64,000 nt of DNA from Clostridia bacterium (GCA_014859095.1 JACUUV010000005.1:44065-108064), one strand, 5' to 3'. Shown: positions 27,289 to 37,849, numbered from the stretch's first letter. The notes: generated from the sequence alone by a model not told the origin. A program made the numbers and translations.

Positions 27289-30129
27289 TTAGTCTTTCAT
27301 CGGTGGTTCTAATTTGAAATATTCTGCATATACATCTCTGGCCACTGGTGCTGAATACATACCGCTTCCACCTTGTGGAATGAAAATCACAACAGCGATC
27401 TCCGGATTCTCATATGGCGCATAAGAAACATACCAAGAATAGTTGTCATAGGGCAATCTGAACTGATTGAGATCCTCATCCGTCAATTTTCCTCCAGACA
27501 GGGATTTTATTGCATCTCTCATTGCGTTGCCCTTGTTCAGATAATCCCTTTGCACTAAGCCGTTGAGTTTGACTTGGAGCATATCTCTTTCAACCTCGGT
27601 TTCAGCTTCGTTTTTTGCTTTTTCAAGAGCCACCATTTCTTCACTTCGTTGCTTGATGATCTCGAGCGTTTTCTCATTTACTTCTTCAATGTTGAGGGAT
27701 CGGTCAATCTCGGACAAATATTCGGTGAGATAAGCGACTTCGTCCAGCGGGGGCATCAATCCGGCTTTTTCAGCTGTACCAGTCTTACCGGCGATGGCAA
27801 TTGGAAATTTGTCAAATAAAGATCTTACAGAACTGGACGTGCCGTTGACCGCTTGACGCATACCCTTTTGAATATGTGGCAAAAGATTCAGCTCATCCAT
27901 TGACAATCGTTCTCCTGTATTTTTCTCCTTGACTTCATCGCCAATCTTTTTGATGAGTGTCAACTCATTTAAATACCCACCATTTGCAATTGTGGCGATA
28001 TATCTGGCAATTTGAATCGGTGTATAGGTATGATCGCCTTGTCCGATGGATAAGTTGAGGGTATCACTTTCATACCATTTCATTAAGTTGAAATAATCGT
28101 ATTTGATCAAGTCAGCAAGTCTTTCGGTCAAATTGGACTCCTTGATGCTACCCAATGCATACAGCTTGTTGATCAGTGCTCCTCTTGAAGGATTTTCGTC
28201 TGACCAACTAATGATTTCATCGACGATTGAATTCAAATTTTCCTCTTTGGCAATCAATTCTTCAGGAAAATAATCTTTGGCAATTCTTTTGAGCTCAGTT
28301 CTTAAAAGTGCTTGTATGGTTCTTTTCTTTCTTTCAGGTTCTGGAAGACCAGTTGCCACTTCATTGATTTCAATGCCAGTCTTGACATCGAGTCCGAATT
28401 GTCTTGAGGATTCTGTCATGATTGCAGGACCCATTTCAAAATTCAATGTTCTGCCGGCATTGAAATCTTTACCGGTGGCCACATTGAAGAAATAGTAGTT
28501 GCAAGATACCTCGATAGCCCTGAATAAATCTGTCGGACCATGAATTCCTCCATAATCATTCCATAACCAGCAACCAAATCTTTGGTTACCGATTTCAACA
28601 TACCCGGCTGAAAACAATTTCTGGTATGGATTCAGTCCTTGCTCCAGTGCGGAGTAACCTGTTACCATTTTGTATATAGAGCCCGGTTGAACTGCCATCA
28701 TGGTCACAATGTTATAAAGAGGCCTTGCAGCGAGCGGATTTCTTTTGTTGACTGGATTGAGTGCATTCCAATCTTCCTGACTGATCCCCGTAGAGAAGAG
28801 ATTGACATCATAAGAAGGATAACTTGCCATTGCAAGCACTTCGCCTGTATTCACATTGACGACAACTCCCGCTGCAGTTTCCACCTTTGGATAAGGTTTG
28901 TATTTGTAATCGCCCCAAGGACTTTCGTAGGTGCCTCCGACTCTAATTGCATCGAGTGCTTTTTCAAGACTGTCCTCAAGTACATATTGTAGGGGCAGAT
29001 CGATCGTCAAATATATATCGTCACCGGATTTGTTGGCCTTTGTATCAAGTCCATAGACTTCCTGATCCACTTCAGAAACAAATTTCCCATAAACATCCAC
29101 CTCAATATACTTGTATCCGTTCTCGCCGTGGAGAGTGGTTTCATAGACACCTTCAATCCCAATCTTTCCAATGACTTGATTCTGATTGTATCCCAGTGTT
29201 CTCACATAAGATTCAATTTCGGCATCAGTAGCGATCGGTCCTACATATCCCAGTATATGGGCAGCTGTTGATTTTTCCGGGTACAGCCTGACAGTCTGAT
29301 AAATCACTGAAAGTCCAGGAAACTCATAACCTTTTTCTTGAACAAGAACCGCTGTTTCTTGTGAAACCGAAGAAGCTATTGTGATAGGTTCATATTTAAG
29401 AAACCCTTTTTCTTTGATGGCATGTCTCAGCACTATAATTTTGTATGCATCATAATCGTCATATTTTGATGGAATCCTGAATTCATTTCGATTTCTAATG
29501 GCCTCAAAAGCATCTTTAGCACTGATGTTTTGATCTAGACCATACATTCTCAAGAAATTGAGTTTGTAAACCTCATCCATGAAAATCATTCTCGAGGTGG
29601 ATATGGGCATATATCGTCCTTGGTTGTAAAGGATTCTATAAGCTTCATAATTGCTGAGCTCAGGATTAATATAATTGGCACCTCTGACATCCATGAACAC
29701 CTCTTCAGCATTCCATGAGTCATCATAGCCATTGTCAGCAAGCCATTTGCTGATACTTTCATCAAAACGGTATTTGTACTCACCATTTTTAATGTAAATA
29801 GGAAACTCCAAGTGCTTCTCATTTTGTTTCTCAAGGAAATCATACATGGCAATGGCAATTTCCGAAAACGACTCCGCAGGGATTATGCTGCTGTTGAGCT
29901 CAAGCCCAAAACCGACTTCATTGGTCGCCAGCAAATTTCCGTTGCGATCAAATATCTCTCCACGTTTTGCCAACGTTTCAACCTTTTTGATCCTATTGCT
30001 TACTGACCTTTGATAATAGTATTCACCTTGAGTTATCGTCAAATCATAAAGACTGTGACCTAAGAATGCAAATACCAGTATAAAAACCAATATCACATGG
30101 TTTTTTCTATTCGTGATAAAATTAAGCAT
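27289..30129 (-). CDS. mrdA: Penicillin-binding protein 2 (MrdA-type transpeptidase), enlarged
   Basis: PBP2 cross-links peptidoglycan during elongation and works with RodA and MreBCD. The start is MLNFITNRKN with GGGGGA upstream, overlapping the mreD stop by 8 bp. A membrane anchor, a dimerisation domain and a transpeptidase domain follow. The active-site motifs are SIYK, SCN and KTGTAEK. At 946 residues it is far longer than the ~630 of E. coli PBP2. The extra length lies mainly in two helical insertions, one between SCN and KTG and one of ~100 charged residues directly after KTGTAEK. Large PBP2 forms occur in other Clostridia. Confidence 0.93.
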   Translation of the reverse strand: MLNFITNRKNHVILVFILVFAFLGHSLYDLTITQGEYYYQRSVSNRIKKVETLAKRGEIFDRNGNLLATNEVGFGLELNSSIIPAESFSEIAIAMYDFLEKQNEKHLEFPIYIKNGEYKYRFDESISKWLADNGYDDSWNAEEVFMDVRGANYINPELSNYEAYRILYNQGRYMPISTSRMIFMDEVYKLNFLRMYGLDQNISAKDAFEAIRNRNEFRIPSKYDDYDAYKIIVLRHAIKEKGFLKYEPITIASSVSQETAVLVQEKGYEFPGLSVIYQTVRLYPEKSTAAHILGYVGPIATDAEIESYVRTLGYNQNQVIGKIGIEGVYETTLHGENGYKYIEVDVYGKFVSEVDQEVYGLDTKANKSGDDIYLTIDLPLQYVLEDSLEKALDAIRVGGTYESPWGDYKYKPYPKVETAAGVVVNVNTGEVLAMASYPSYDVNLFSTGISQEDWNALNPVNKRNPLAARPLYNIVTMMAVQPGSIYKMVTGYSALEQGLNPYQKLFSAGYVEIGNQRFGCWLWNDYGGIHGPTDLFRAIEVSCNYYFFNVATGKDFNAGRTLNFEMGPAIMTESSRQFGLDVKTGIEINEVATGLPEPERKKRTIQALLRTELKRIAKDYFPEELIAKEENLNSIVDEIISWSDENPSRGALINKLYALGSIKESNLTERLADLIKYDYFNLMKWYESDTLNLSIGQGDHTYTPIQIARYIATIANGGYLNELTLIKKIGDEVKEKNTGERLSMDELNLLPHIQKGMRQAVNGTSSSVRSLFDKFPIAIAGKTGTAEKAGLMPPLDEVAYLTEYLSEIDRSLNIEEVNEKTLEIIKQRSEEMVALEKAKNEAETEVERDMLQVKLNGLVQRDYLNKGNAMRDAIKSLSGGKLTDEDLNQFRLPYDNYSWYVSYAPYENPEIAVVIFIPQGGSGMYSAPVARDVYAEYFKLEPPMKD

Positions 30130-30619
30130 TGTAATCCCCCAACTTATATCCATTAGCTCTCTTAAATACTATTGAGTAGATAATAAGACCCAAAGCACTA
30201 TTATAGACAATCTCAGTGAGTATTTTATCAGCAATCAGATGAAAAGGAACGGTTGCCTGAAAAAAGAACATCACCACATAAAAAAGCAAATGATACAGTC
30301 CGGTGCTGAGCGCGATCAAAAATACCGGTGTCAGATAATTGCCTTTAAAAAGCACCCTGATCAACAATGTCGCAAGAAAGATGATTATGATATAAATCAT
30401 CAGATTCGTACCTAACATTCTCCCTAAAAACACATCTTGAAGCAATCCGGAAACAGCTGCAAAATAATAGGCATGTCTTTCAGAAAAGAGTGCCAAGAAA
30501 ACTATAGACAAAATGATGCAAAAATTAGGAATTGCATCATTGATTCTAAAAAGCTGTAAAATTGTACTCGATAGTATAAAGTTGGCAAATGCCAATAAGA
30601 ATACATATCTATATTTCAT
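30122..30619 (-). CDS. mreD: Rod shape-determining protein MreD
   Basis: MreD is a membrane component of the elongation machinery. The 165 residues are mostly hydrophobic, with about five helices and the motif GLLQDVFLGRMLG typical of the family. Its ATG directly follows the mreC stop (TAAATG), and its 3' end overlaps pbp2. Confidence 0.93.
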   Translation of the reverse strand: MKYRYVFLLAFANFILSSTILQLFRINDAIPNFCIILSIVFLALFSERHAYYFAAVSGLLQDVFLGRMLGTNLMIYIIIIFLATLLIRVLFKGNYLTPVFLIALSTGLYHLLFYVVMFFFQATVPFHLIADKILTEIVYNSALGLIIYSIVFKRANGYKLGDYNA

Positions 30620-31498
30620 TTACTCACCATCCAATTGGGTTTCATGGTTCATCATTTCCATGGCATTAGACTTATCATCTTCAGAAAACGGTATCACCAT
30701 GACCTTATCAATTTTCTTGAAATCCACAACAGGCATAACTTTGATTCTCTTTAAAAGTTGATCCCTGTCTTCGATGACTTCATAGATCTTTCCGACCAAA
30801 ATACCCTTAGGATACATCCCAAGTCCTGAAGTGACTATATATTCATCCACATTCACATTTGCTTTGGGATCGAACAGTTCACCAATCAATTCATAATTGG
30901 TTGTTCCACTTAAAGTACCTACGTAATCATTAGACACTCTTAACATTTCAAAACCGACAGATGACTTGTGATCTATGATTGCGATGACTTTTGACCACTT
31001 TTCACCGACTTCGTAGACGAGTCCCACAAGACCATTCCCATTGATTACAGTACTATTTTTTGTGACGCCCTGATTATAACCAACATCGATGGTGAACATG
31101 TTGTACCAATTGCCAATATCTTTCGCAATGACATTAGCGGATACTATCGAGTCAAGCTGTGTGCTGTCAACATATTTGAGCGCGGATTTGAGTTGACGTA
31201 ATTCCTCAATTTCCTTTTGTGACATTGTGAGCCCGACTATCTGCTCTTTTAGAAACTCATTTTCTTTGGTCAAATCCTCATTCAATTCTTTATAATTCAA
31301 AACATTGATAATCGGTTCAGTTTTTTCGTCTATATAATTTCCAATATTGGTCAAAAATCTTTGAACTGGAATAAATATAGAACCTAACTGACTCTCAATG
31401 ACAGTAACCCGATCTCTGCCGCCAAAAGATATGACCATGAGTAAAATCAAAATGATTCCGACAACCGTGATGATTACTTTTTTATAACGTTCATTCAT
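30620..31498 (-). CDS. mreC: Rod shape-determining protein MreC
   Basis: MreC links MreB to the extracellular elongation enzymes. It has one N-terminal membrane helix (about residues 8-25), a coiled coil (about 65-105) and an extracytoplasmic beta-barrel region with DIGNWYNMFTIDVG and GLVGLVYEVG. The 292-residue length is normal. It lies between mreB and mreD. Confidence 0.95.
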   Translation of the reverse strand: MNERYKKVIITVVGIILILLMVISFGGRDRVTVIESQLGSIFIPVQRFLTNIGNYIDEKTEPIINVLNYKELNEDLTKENEFLKEQIVGLTMSQKEIEELRQLKSALKYVDSTQLDSIVSANVIAKDIGNWYNMFTIDVGYNQGVTKNSTVINGNGLVGLVYEVGEKWSKVIAIIDHKSSVGFEMLRVSNDYVGTLSGTTNYELIGELFDPKANVNVDEYIVTSGLGMYPKGILVGKIYEVIEDRDQLLKRIKVMPVVDFKKIDKVMVIPFSEDDKSNAMEMMNHETQLDGE

Positions 31499-31526
31499 GT
31501 GATCACCAAAACCTTGTCGTATTTTA

Positions 31527-32552
31527 CTAGAATCCTCTCGAACTTATAAAAACCTCTTTTAGCTCATTAAAGCTTTCTACAGCCTTGCTCGTACCGATTG
31601 CTACACAATCTAGTGGATTTTCAGCGATTCTTACAGGCATTCCGGTCTCTTTGATGATAAGTTTATCCAAATCCTGGAGCAAAGCTCCTCCACCAGCCAG
31701 TACAATTCCTGACTCGTAAATATCAGATGACAATTCTGGTGGTGTTTTTTCAAGTGTGGATTTTATGCCTTCAACGATGGCCTGAATCGGTTCTCTGATT
31801 GCTTCATAAATTTCACTTGATTTCAACAGCAAAGTGTTTGGTAAACCTGTAACAAGATTACGTCCTGTTATCTGCATTTCTCTGTCCACTTCAGGTAACA
31901 TTGCGCATGCAATACTCATTTTGATATTTTCAGCCGTTCTTTCACCTATCAGCAAACTGTATTTCTTACGCACAAATGTGATAATGGATTCATCCAGTTC
32001 ATCTCCAGCGATTCTGATTGATCTACTTGTTACAATGCCTCCCAATGAGATTACTGCGATTTCTGTGGTACCTCCGCCTATATCGACAATCATACTGCCT
32101 ATTGGTTCGGTAATCGGCATATCAGCTCCAATAGCAGCTGCCATAGGCTCTTCAATCAAAAATGCGTCCTTTGCTCCAGCAGAAATCGCAGCTTCATAAA
32201 CCGCTCTCTTCTCCACTTCCGTTATTTGTGATGGAATACCGATCACGACTTTGGCACCAGTGAAGAAATTGATGTTCGGTACTGCTTTATTGATAAAATA
32301 TTTGATCATCTTTTGTGTGATATCAAAATCTGCAATAACACCATCTTTGAGTGGTCTGATCGCTCTGATTTGTCCTGGAGTCTTGCCAATCATTTCCTTG
32401 GCTTCTCTACCTACGGCAAGTACCTGTCCTTTATCGTTAATGGCAACTACTGAGGATTCTCTCACGACAATCCCCTTACCTTTTAAACAAACCAACGTGT
32501 TTGAAGTTCCTAAATCAATTCCTAACTGCTTGTAAAATAAACCAAATCTCAT
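31527..32552 (-). CDS. mreB: Rod shape-determining actin homologue MreB
   Basis: MreB forms filaments that guide lateral wall synthesis. I place the start at MRFGLFYKQ (24th residue of the track ORF) behind AAAGGA. Actin-fold motifs are clear: [26 protein letters not shown] and [11 protein letters not shown]. The result is 341 residues, the normal size. It lies 22 bp after radC. Confidence 0.97.
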   Translation of the reverse strand: MRFGLFYKQLGIDLGTSNTLVCLKGKGIVVRESSVVAINDKGQVLAVGREAKEMIGKTPGQIRAIRPLKDGVIADFDITQKMIKYFINKAVPNINFFTGAKVVIGIPSQITEVEKRAVYEAAISAGAKDAFLIEEPMAAAIGADMPITEPIGSMIVDIGGGTTEIAVISLGGIVTSRSIRIAGDELDESIITFVRKKYSLLIGERTAENIKMSIACAMLPEVDREMQITGRNLVTGLPNTLLLKSSEIYEAIREPIQAIVEGIKSTLEKTPPELSSDIYESGIVLAGGGALLQDLDKLIIKETGMPVRIAENPLDCVAIGTSKAVESFNELKEVFISSRGF

Positions 32553-32574
32553 AATTATTGTTCCTTTCTCATGC

Positions 32575-33249
32575 CTATAGTTGATTTTCTTCCTTGAAAC
32601 TGTAGTAACCTGATTTTCCAATTATAATATGATCCACCAGTGGTATCCCAATCAAATTTCCCGCTTCAGAAAGACGTTTTGTGACATGTATGTCTTCTTT
32701 GCTTGGATTGACATGGCCTGATGGATGGTTGTGAACAACTAAAATGGATGCAGCGCTTCTCTTTATGGCTCTATTATAAACTTCACGAGGATGAACGATT
32801 GAAGCATTAAGACTTCCTATCGATACAACTTCCCAGTTAATAATCTCGTTTTTTGTGTTGAGTAGTACAGTTATAAATTTTTCAACTTTTAAATCCGAAA
32901 GCTGTGCCCTGAAATAATGGACGACTTCACTTGGTCCGGAAATCTTGATGCGTCGATTCAAATCGGAAGACTGGACGCGTTTTCCAAGCTCTATCGCCGA
33001 TAGGATTTGGCAGGCTTTTGATGCTCCAATTCCATTGAAATTGCATAATTCTTCAACAGTGATATTGGCGATTTCAGTAAAATCATCTTCAAATGAGTTT
33101 ACCAAGTCTTGACCAAGCTGCAATGCGGATCTTTTTTGAGTGCCAGTTCTGAGCAATATGGATAAAAGCTCCGAATTGCTTAAGTTGGTCACTCCTTTAG
33201 ACAAAAGTTTTTCTCTAGGTTGTTCACTGAGTGGTATTTGTTTAATCAT
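32575..33249 (-). CDS. radC: RadC family JAB-domain protein
   Basis: Residues 1-80 carry a helix-hairpin-helix region ([15 protein letters not shown]). The C-terminal JAB/MPN-like domain has the metal motif [14 protein letters not shown]. The family was once linked to DNA repair, but its true function is unsettled. It is a common neighbour of maf and mreB in Clostridia, as here. GGAG precedes the ATG. Confidence 0.95.
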   Translation of the reverse strand: MIKQIPLSEQPREKLLSKGVTNLSNSELLSILLRTGTQKRSALQLGQDLVNSFEDDFTEIANITVEELCNFNGIGASKACQILSAIELGKRVQSSDLNRRIKISGPSEVVHYFRAQLSDLKVEKFITVLLNTKNEIINWEVVSIGSLNASIVHPREVYNRAIKRSAASILVVHNHPSGHVNPSKEDIHVTKRLSEAGNLIGIPLVDHIIIGKSGYYSFKEENQL

Positions 33250-33263
33250 TTAGGTTCTCCTGC

Positions 33264-33836
33264 TTATAAGAGGTCAATTTGAAAGTGCTTTCTCAACAAT
33301 TGACTTAATTTAGAGAGAGGCAATCCCATCACATTGAAATAGTCACCATCGATCTTCTTCACAAGCAGTGCGCCAATACCTTGTATACCATATGCGCCAG
33401 CCTTGTCGAGCGGTTCGTTGGTGTTCAAATAATTTTCAATTTGGTCATCGGATAAAATATTGAAAGTGACCGTTGTCTTTTCGTAATCCACAACGCAGAT
33501 GTTCTGATTTTTATAGACCAAGGCCAATCCAGTGTAGACTTCATGGACTTCACCATTGAGGGTATCCAGCATAACTTTTGCATCGGCCCTCGAGCTGGGT
33601 TTTCCAAGTATTTCATCCTTGTAAACCATGGTATCACTCGCGATAACGACAGCCTCTGGATACTTGTTCGCAACATCGATGGCTTTTTCAAAAGCTAGTG
33701 CCATAACGGTTTGTACTGGTGTTTCATGAGATCTGGTCACTTCTTCAATCTTACTTGGAATAACATCAAATTGAATGTTGAATTGGTCAAGAAGTTCAAT
33801 TCTTCTTGGAGAGCCGGATGCCAGTATTATTCTCAT
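33264..33836 (-). CDS. maf: Maf nucleoside triphosphate pyrophosphatase
   Basis: Maf proteins hydrolyse modified and canonical (d)NTPs to monophosphates and influence septation. The N-terminal motif LASGSPRRIELL and SDTMVYKDEILGKP are typical, and the 190-residue length fits. The ATG overlaps the stop of the DUF4321 gene (ATGA), indicating coupled translation. Confidence 0.96.
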   Translation of the reverse strand: MRIILASGSPRRIELLDQFNIQFDVIPSKIEEVTRSHETPVQTVMALAFEKAIDVANKYPEAVVIASDTMVYKDEILGKPSSRADAKVMLDTLNGEVHEVYTGLALVYKNQNICVVDYEKTTVTFNILSDDQIENYLNTNEPLDKAGAYGIQGIGALLVKKIDGDYFNVMGLPLSKLSQLLRKHFQIDLL

Positions 33837-34081
33837 AATTTTTTATAAACCACAAATGCTATGATAATACCTATTATTCCTGCTAGGTTCAAACTCAGTT
33901 TAAGTCCAAATGTCAATATGATCACGTTCAAATCCACGACAAAAGGGTCTACTCCGATTGTTTTTCCATAATTGAGCAGTGGGATGGTATCACCAAAAGC
34001 TGAGCCAATCAGACTACCGAAAATGGCTCCAATGAGTAATAGTACAAGTAAAATAACGCTCTCATTGCTTTTAACTCTCAT
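33833..34081 (-). CDS. DUF4321 small membrane protein
   Basis: This 82-residue protein has two hydrophobic segments (about residues 9-28 and 55-80), matching the DUF4321 family found upstream of maf in Clostridia. No function is known. It is the first gene of the long maf-radC-mre block and has a candidate promoter 13 bp upstream. Confidence 0.8.
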   Translation of the reverse strand: MRVKSNESVILLVLLLIGAIFGSLIGSAFGDTIPLLNYGKTIGVDPFVVDLNVIILTFGLKLSLNLAGIIGIIIAFVVYKKL

Positions 34082-34093
34082 AACGACTCCTAA

Positions 34094-34099
34094 ATTATA
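34094..34099 (-). promoter_or_regulatory. Candidate -10 box for the maf-mre operon
   Basis: A perfect TATAAT on the minus strand lies 13 bp before the DUF4321 ATG, with a weak -35 region. The 5' untranslated region would be very short. The rest of the 34.1-34.25 kb spacer is AT-rich and shows nothing else I can assign. Confidence 0.45.
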
Positions 34100-34252
34100 C
34101 CATATTTTTACAGTTAAACAGCCTTTTATTTAACCTACATAATAGTTTAGCATTATGTTCTTTCAAATACAAGACAAAGCGACCAATGTAAACATGAATT
34201 TAATTAAACATCCAATGGTTTCAATACAATATTGTTAAGGGTTAAAATAAGA

Positions 34253-34278
34253 AAAACCGCCATTGGATTGGCGGTTTT
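34253..34278 (-). terminator. Terminator of the rnf operon
   Basis: The inverted repeat AAAACCGCCA / TGGCGGTTTT with a 6-base loop lies 11 bp beyond the rnfB stop and is followed by TTTCTTATTTT on the minus strand. Confidence 0.85.
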
Positions 34279-34288
34279 AAATCAAGGA

Positions 34289-35107
34289 TCATTCCACTGT
34301 TCGTAGCGTCAAATCACCTTGAATGGCTTTTGTTGGACATTTTTCTACACAAATCATACAGTTTGTACATTTGTCATAATCTATTTCAGCAAGATTGTTA
34401 ATGACATGAATCGCATCGTGAGGACAGTTTCTTTCACAAATCCCGCAGGCTATACAAGCCACATTACAATTTTTCTTGACCATGGGACCTTTGTCATAGT
34501 TGTTGCACGCGACAATGGTGAGCTGTTCATAAGGCACGAGACTGATGACATTTTTAGGGCATATCACCACACATTTGTTACATGCTGTACATTTTTCAGG
34601 ATCCACTTCAGCGAGTCCTTTGTCATTGATGTGAATTGCATCGAACGGACATACTTGGACACATGAACCAAGACCCATGCAGCCGTATAAACATTTTTTC
34701 GGTCCACCGTTAAGTAAGTTGGCGGCCAAACAACTGTCAATTCCATCATAATCATAGCGATTGCCACAGTTTTCATCATGGCCTTCACATTTTACTCTGG
34801 CAACTTTCTTTACAGAATCTCCAGCATCAAGACCCATGATTTGAGCCACTGCCAATGCCGTATCGGCTCCACCGACAGGACACCCGTTAACTGGTGCGAC
34901 ACCTCTTACAACAGCTTGTGCAAATCCGTCACATCCTGGATAGCCACAAGCGCCACAGTTTGCACCTGGTACTGCTTCTCTCACAGCCACAACCCTCGGA
35001 TCTATTTCCACTGCAAATTTCTTTGATGCGAACGCGAGGCCGACACCAAACAACAGTCCCATGATCCCAAGAATCCCGGCAGCTATTATAATTGTATTAA
35101 TATCCAT
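34289..35107 (-). CDS. rnfB: Ion-translocating oxidoreductase subunit RnfB
   Basis: RnfB is the iron-sulfur subunit thought to accept electrons from ferredoxin in the Rnf complex. A hydrophobic N-terminus is followed by the Fe-S domain NCGACGYPGCDGFAQ and several ferredoxin-type CxxCxxCxxxC clusters (CTACNKCVVICP, CIACGICERNCP, CTNCMICVEKCP). It is the last gene of rnfCDGEAB, 15 bp after rnfA. Confidence 0.97.
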   Translation of the reverse strand: MDINTIIIAAGILGIMGLLFGVGLAFASKKFAVEIDPRVVAVREAVPGANCGACGYPGCDGFAQAVVRGVAPVNGCPVGGADTALAVAQIMGLDAGDSVKKVARVKCEGHDENCGNRYDYDGIDSCLAANLLNGGPKKCLYGCMGLGSCVQVCPFDAIHINDKGLAEVDPEKCTACNKCVVICPKNVISLVPYEQLTIVACNNYDKGPMVKKNCNVACIACGICERNCPHDAIHVINNLAEIDYDKCTNCMICVEKCPTKAIQGDLTLRTVE

Positions 35108-35122
35108 TTAATCCACCCTTTC

Positions 35123-35704
35123 TTATACCAAGCCTGTAAAGCCGAGGAAGGCGATTGACATCAAGCTCGCTGTAATTAAAGCTATTGGAAATCCCTTGAA
35201 TGGCAAAGGCACATCTGATATTTCCAATTTTTCTCTGATTCCCGCAAACAAAACGATGGCCATGGAGAAACCAATTGCCGCAAAGAAAGAATGTACAATC
35301 GTTTGAATCAATCCAAAATCGTACTGGATGTTCAAAAGTGCCAAACCCAACACAGCGCAGTTCGTCGTGATGAGAGGCAAAAACACTCCAAGTGCCTGAT
35401 AAAGGGTAGGACTCATTTTCTGAAGAACGATTTCAACGAACTGAACCAGAGATGCGATGACAAGTATGAACGCCGCCGTCTGCAAGAATTCAAGTCCGAG
35501 TTTTACCAAAATATAATGATGAACAAAGTACGTCAATGTTCCTGCCATCGTCATAACAAATGTTACAGCCATTCCCATTCCAAACGCAGTTTCAACTTGC
35601 TTGGATACCCCAAGGAAAGGACAGATGCCAAGAAATCTCGATAGGACAAAGTTGTTAACGAGAATTGCACTGACCATGATTACAAAAATACTTGCATTTT
35701 CCAC
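35123..35704 (-). CDS. rnfA: Ion-translocating oxidoreductase subunit RnfA
   Basis: RnfA is an integral membrane subunit with six predicted helices, related to NqrE. Conserved parts include [19 protein letters not shown] and [16 protein letters not shown]. These membrane subunits carry the central Fe-S cluster and the ion path. The 193-residue length is typical. Confidence 0.96.
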   Translation of the reverse strand: MENASIFVIMVSAILVNNFVLSRFLGICPFLGVSKQVETAFGMGMAVTFVMTMAGTLTYFVHHYILVKLGLEFLQTAAFILVIASLVQFVEIVLQKMSPTLYQALGVFLPLITTNCAVLGLALLNIQYDFGLIQTIVHSFFAAIGFSMAIVLFAGIREKLEISDVPLPFKGFPIALITASLMSIAFLGFTGLV

Positions 35705-35716
35705 AACAACCCCTCC

Positions 35717-36310
35717 TTATTTAGAACTTTTGATTTGAACCACATTATAAAGTGCCAACAATATTCCAAGAGCAAGGAAAGCTCCTGGAGGTAAGATCAT
35801 GATAAGTGCAGGCTTGTAGTTTGCGCCGAGCAAAGAAACATCAAAGATGGTTCCATTGCCGAACAACTCCCTTACGCTGCCCAGAACAAATAACGCGAGT
35901 GTGAATCCGAGTCCCATTCCCGCTCCATCCATCAGTGACGCAACAACACCATTTTTGGATGCAAAAGACTCTGCACGAGCGAGGATGATACAGTTTACAA
36001 CAATCAATGGGATGAATAGACCAAGCGCACTAAACAGTGCCGGTGTAAATGCTTCCATCAACATACCTACAATAGTAACGAAACTTGCGATGATGACAAC
36101 GAATGCAGGAATCCTTACTTTTGCAGGTATGAACTTTCTGAGTATTGATATCGCCGCATTTGAACTGATCAATACAGCTGTGGTCGCCAGTCCCATGCCG
36201 ATGCCGTTCACAGCTGAAGTAGTGACAGCAAGTGTAGGGCACATTCCCAAAAGTTGAACAAAAATTGGGTTTTCTTTAATCAAACCGTTAGTGAAATTTT
36301 TAATATTCAA
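35717..36310 (-). CDS. rnfE: Ion-translocating oxidoreductase subunit RnfE
   Basis: RnfE is the membrane partner of RnfA, related to NqrD. The motifs NPIFVQLLGMCPTLAVTTSA and FIPLIVVNCIILARAE carry the conserved cysteines. The 197 residues span six helices. The start overlaps the rnfG stop by 4 bp (ATGA). Confidence 0.96.
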   Translation of the reverse strand: MNIKNFTNGLIKENPIFVQLLGMCPTLAVTTSAVNGIGMGLATTAVLISSNAAISILRKFIPAKVRIPAFVVIIASFVTIVGMLMEAFTPALFSALGLFIPLIVVNCIILARAESFASKNGVVASLMDGAGMGLGFTLALFVLGSVRELFGNGTIFDVSLLGANYKPALIMILPPGAFLALGILLALYNVVQIKSSK

Positions 36311-36900
36311 TTTCCGACCCCTCCTTGTTCAATGATCATGTGAAATGCATCAATAGAAGCATTGGCGCCAACTGTTATAGCGTTAGAAGTAATAGTCGCT
36401 CCGGTAATCGCTTGAATATCATTGCCTGATGCGACCGTTTTAGATACACCTATCATTTCAGCTGCAGACTTCCCTGCGTATTGCTCGTAATAAGCTTCAT
36501 CTGTTCCTTTTGCTCCGAGTCCTGGAGTCTCTTGATGACTTCCGACTCTGAGTCCGGTGACTTCTGAATTCAAATTGATTCCAGTTACAACTTCCATAGG
36601 ACCGCCAAAACCAGTAGGTCTCGATTTGAACACATATCCTACGATTGAATCTGAGTTGTCATAACCTACATATGATTCCACTATAGGAGCAAAGTTTTCT
36701 GTGATTTCAATCGCCAAATCACCAGTAATGTCTTCAAATCTTATGGCCTCTGGTAAAACTTCCTTTTTGGCGAGCTCGTTGGCCATCGTTCTTTGCTCAA
36801 TGATTTTGTCCTTTGTGACTTCGTTTGTCAAAGCAAGAGACATTGCCGCAACAAAACTGATGACGAGAAGGATCAAACCTGTTTTTAAGATATCTTTCAT
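36307..36900 (-). CDS. rnfG: Ion-translocating oxidoreductase subunit RnfG
   Basis: RnfG is anchored by one N-terminal helix and carries covalently bound FMN on a threonine of the motif AITGATITS, which is intact here. The remaining extracytoplasmic domain has the expected GLGAKGTDEAYYEQY. The gene shares one base with the rnfD stop, so translation is coupled. Confidence 0.96.
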   Translation of the reverse strand: MKDILKTGLILLVISFVAAMSLALTNEVTKDKIIEQRTMANELAKKEVLPEAIRFEDITGDLAIEITENFAPIVESYVGYDNSDSIVGYVFKSRPTGFGGPMEVVTGINLNSEVTGLRVGSHQETPGLGAKGTDEAYYEQYAGKSAAEMIGVSKTVASGNDIQAITGATITSNAITVGANASIDAFHMIIEQGGVGN

Positions 36901-37835
36901 TATTTCGCACCTCCAAACACACGAGGTTTTGTGTATTTATCAATCAATGGTGCCACTACATTCATTAACAGAATGGAGTACGACACACCTTCAGGGTATC
37001 CGCCATACACTCTTATGACCACAGTGATGACACCCATTCCAATCGCGTAGATGACTTGACCCTTCGCAGTTATTGGAGATGACGCATAATCCGTCGCCAT
37101 GAAGAAAGCACCTAAAATTAGACCACCAGCCAATACGTGAAGTATTGTTGTCTGAACATCAAATCCTGTGATTATAAAAGTCATTATTGCTACAGTTCCA
37201 ATATATAATCCCGGGATTCTGATGGAAATAATCCCTCTATAAATCAGATAAAGTCCACCCAACAGAAGCAATAATGCTGAAGTTTCGCCAATACTTCCTC
37301 CAATTGTTCCGAGTAAAGCATCCGTGATTGACGGTACCGGAACATTAAGACCTTCTTTTAGAATTCCAAGAGCAGTCGCATTTGTGACCGCATCGGCTTT
37401 TACTGCTGTCCATGTGGTCATTTCCACCGGCCAAGAGGCTACTAGCATCGCTCTTGCGGCTAGAGCAGGGTTCATGAAGTTGTGTCCCAATCCACCAAAT
37501 GCCTGTTTTACTATGATGATTGCAAACGCACTACCTACTACAGGCAACCAAAGTGGTACCGAAACAGGTAAATTCATACCAAGGAGAAGTCCTGTCACAA
37601 CAGCGCTAAAATCGTCCACTGTGATTGGCACTTTTCTGATTTTCTGACTTAATGCTTCCGCTGCCATTGCACTAACAATTGAAAGTAGCAATATGGTCAG
37701 TGCTCTAAGCCCGAAGTTGTACACCCCAAACGCCGCTGCCGGCAGCAAGGCAATTGTTACGTCCCTCATAATCTTTTGAGTCGTTTCAGTCGAACGAATA
37801 TGAGGAGAAGATGATACTGTTAATCTTGATTCCAT
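36900..37835 (-). CDS. rnfD: Ion-translocating oxidoreductase subunit RnfD
   Basis: RnfD is a polytopic membrane subunit of 311 residues, related to NqrB, that covalently binds FMN. The N-terminal SSPHIRSTETTQKIM and the internal GLGHNFMNPALAARAML are family signatures. It lies between rnfC and rnfG. Confidence 0.96.
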   Translation of the reverse strand: MESRLTVSSSPHIRSTETTQKIMRDVTIALLPAAAFGVYNFGLRALTILLLSIVSAMAAEALSQKIRKVPITVDDFSAVVTGLLLGMNLPVSVPLWLPVVGSAFAIIIVKQAFGGLGHNFMNPALAARAMLVASWPVEMTTWTAVKADAVTNATALGILKEGLNVPVPSITDALLGTIGGSIGETSALLLLLGGLYLIYRGIISIRIPGLYIGTVAIMTFIITGFDVQTTILHVLAGGLILGAFFMATDYASSPITAKGQVIYAIGMGVITVVIRVYGGYPEGVSYSILLMNVVAPLIDKYTKPRVFGGAK

Positions 37836-37849
37836 CGAATAAACCTCCC

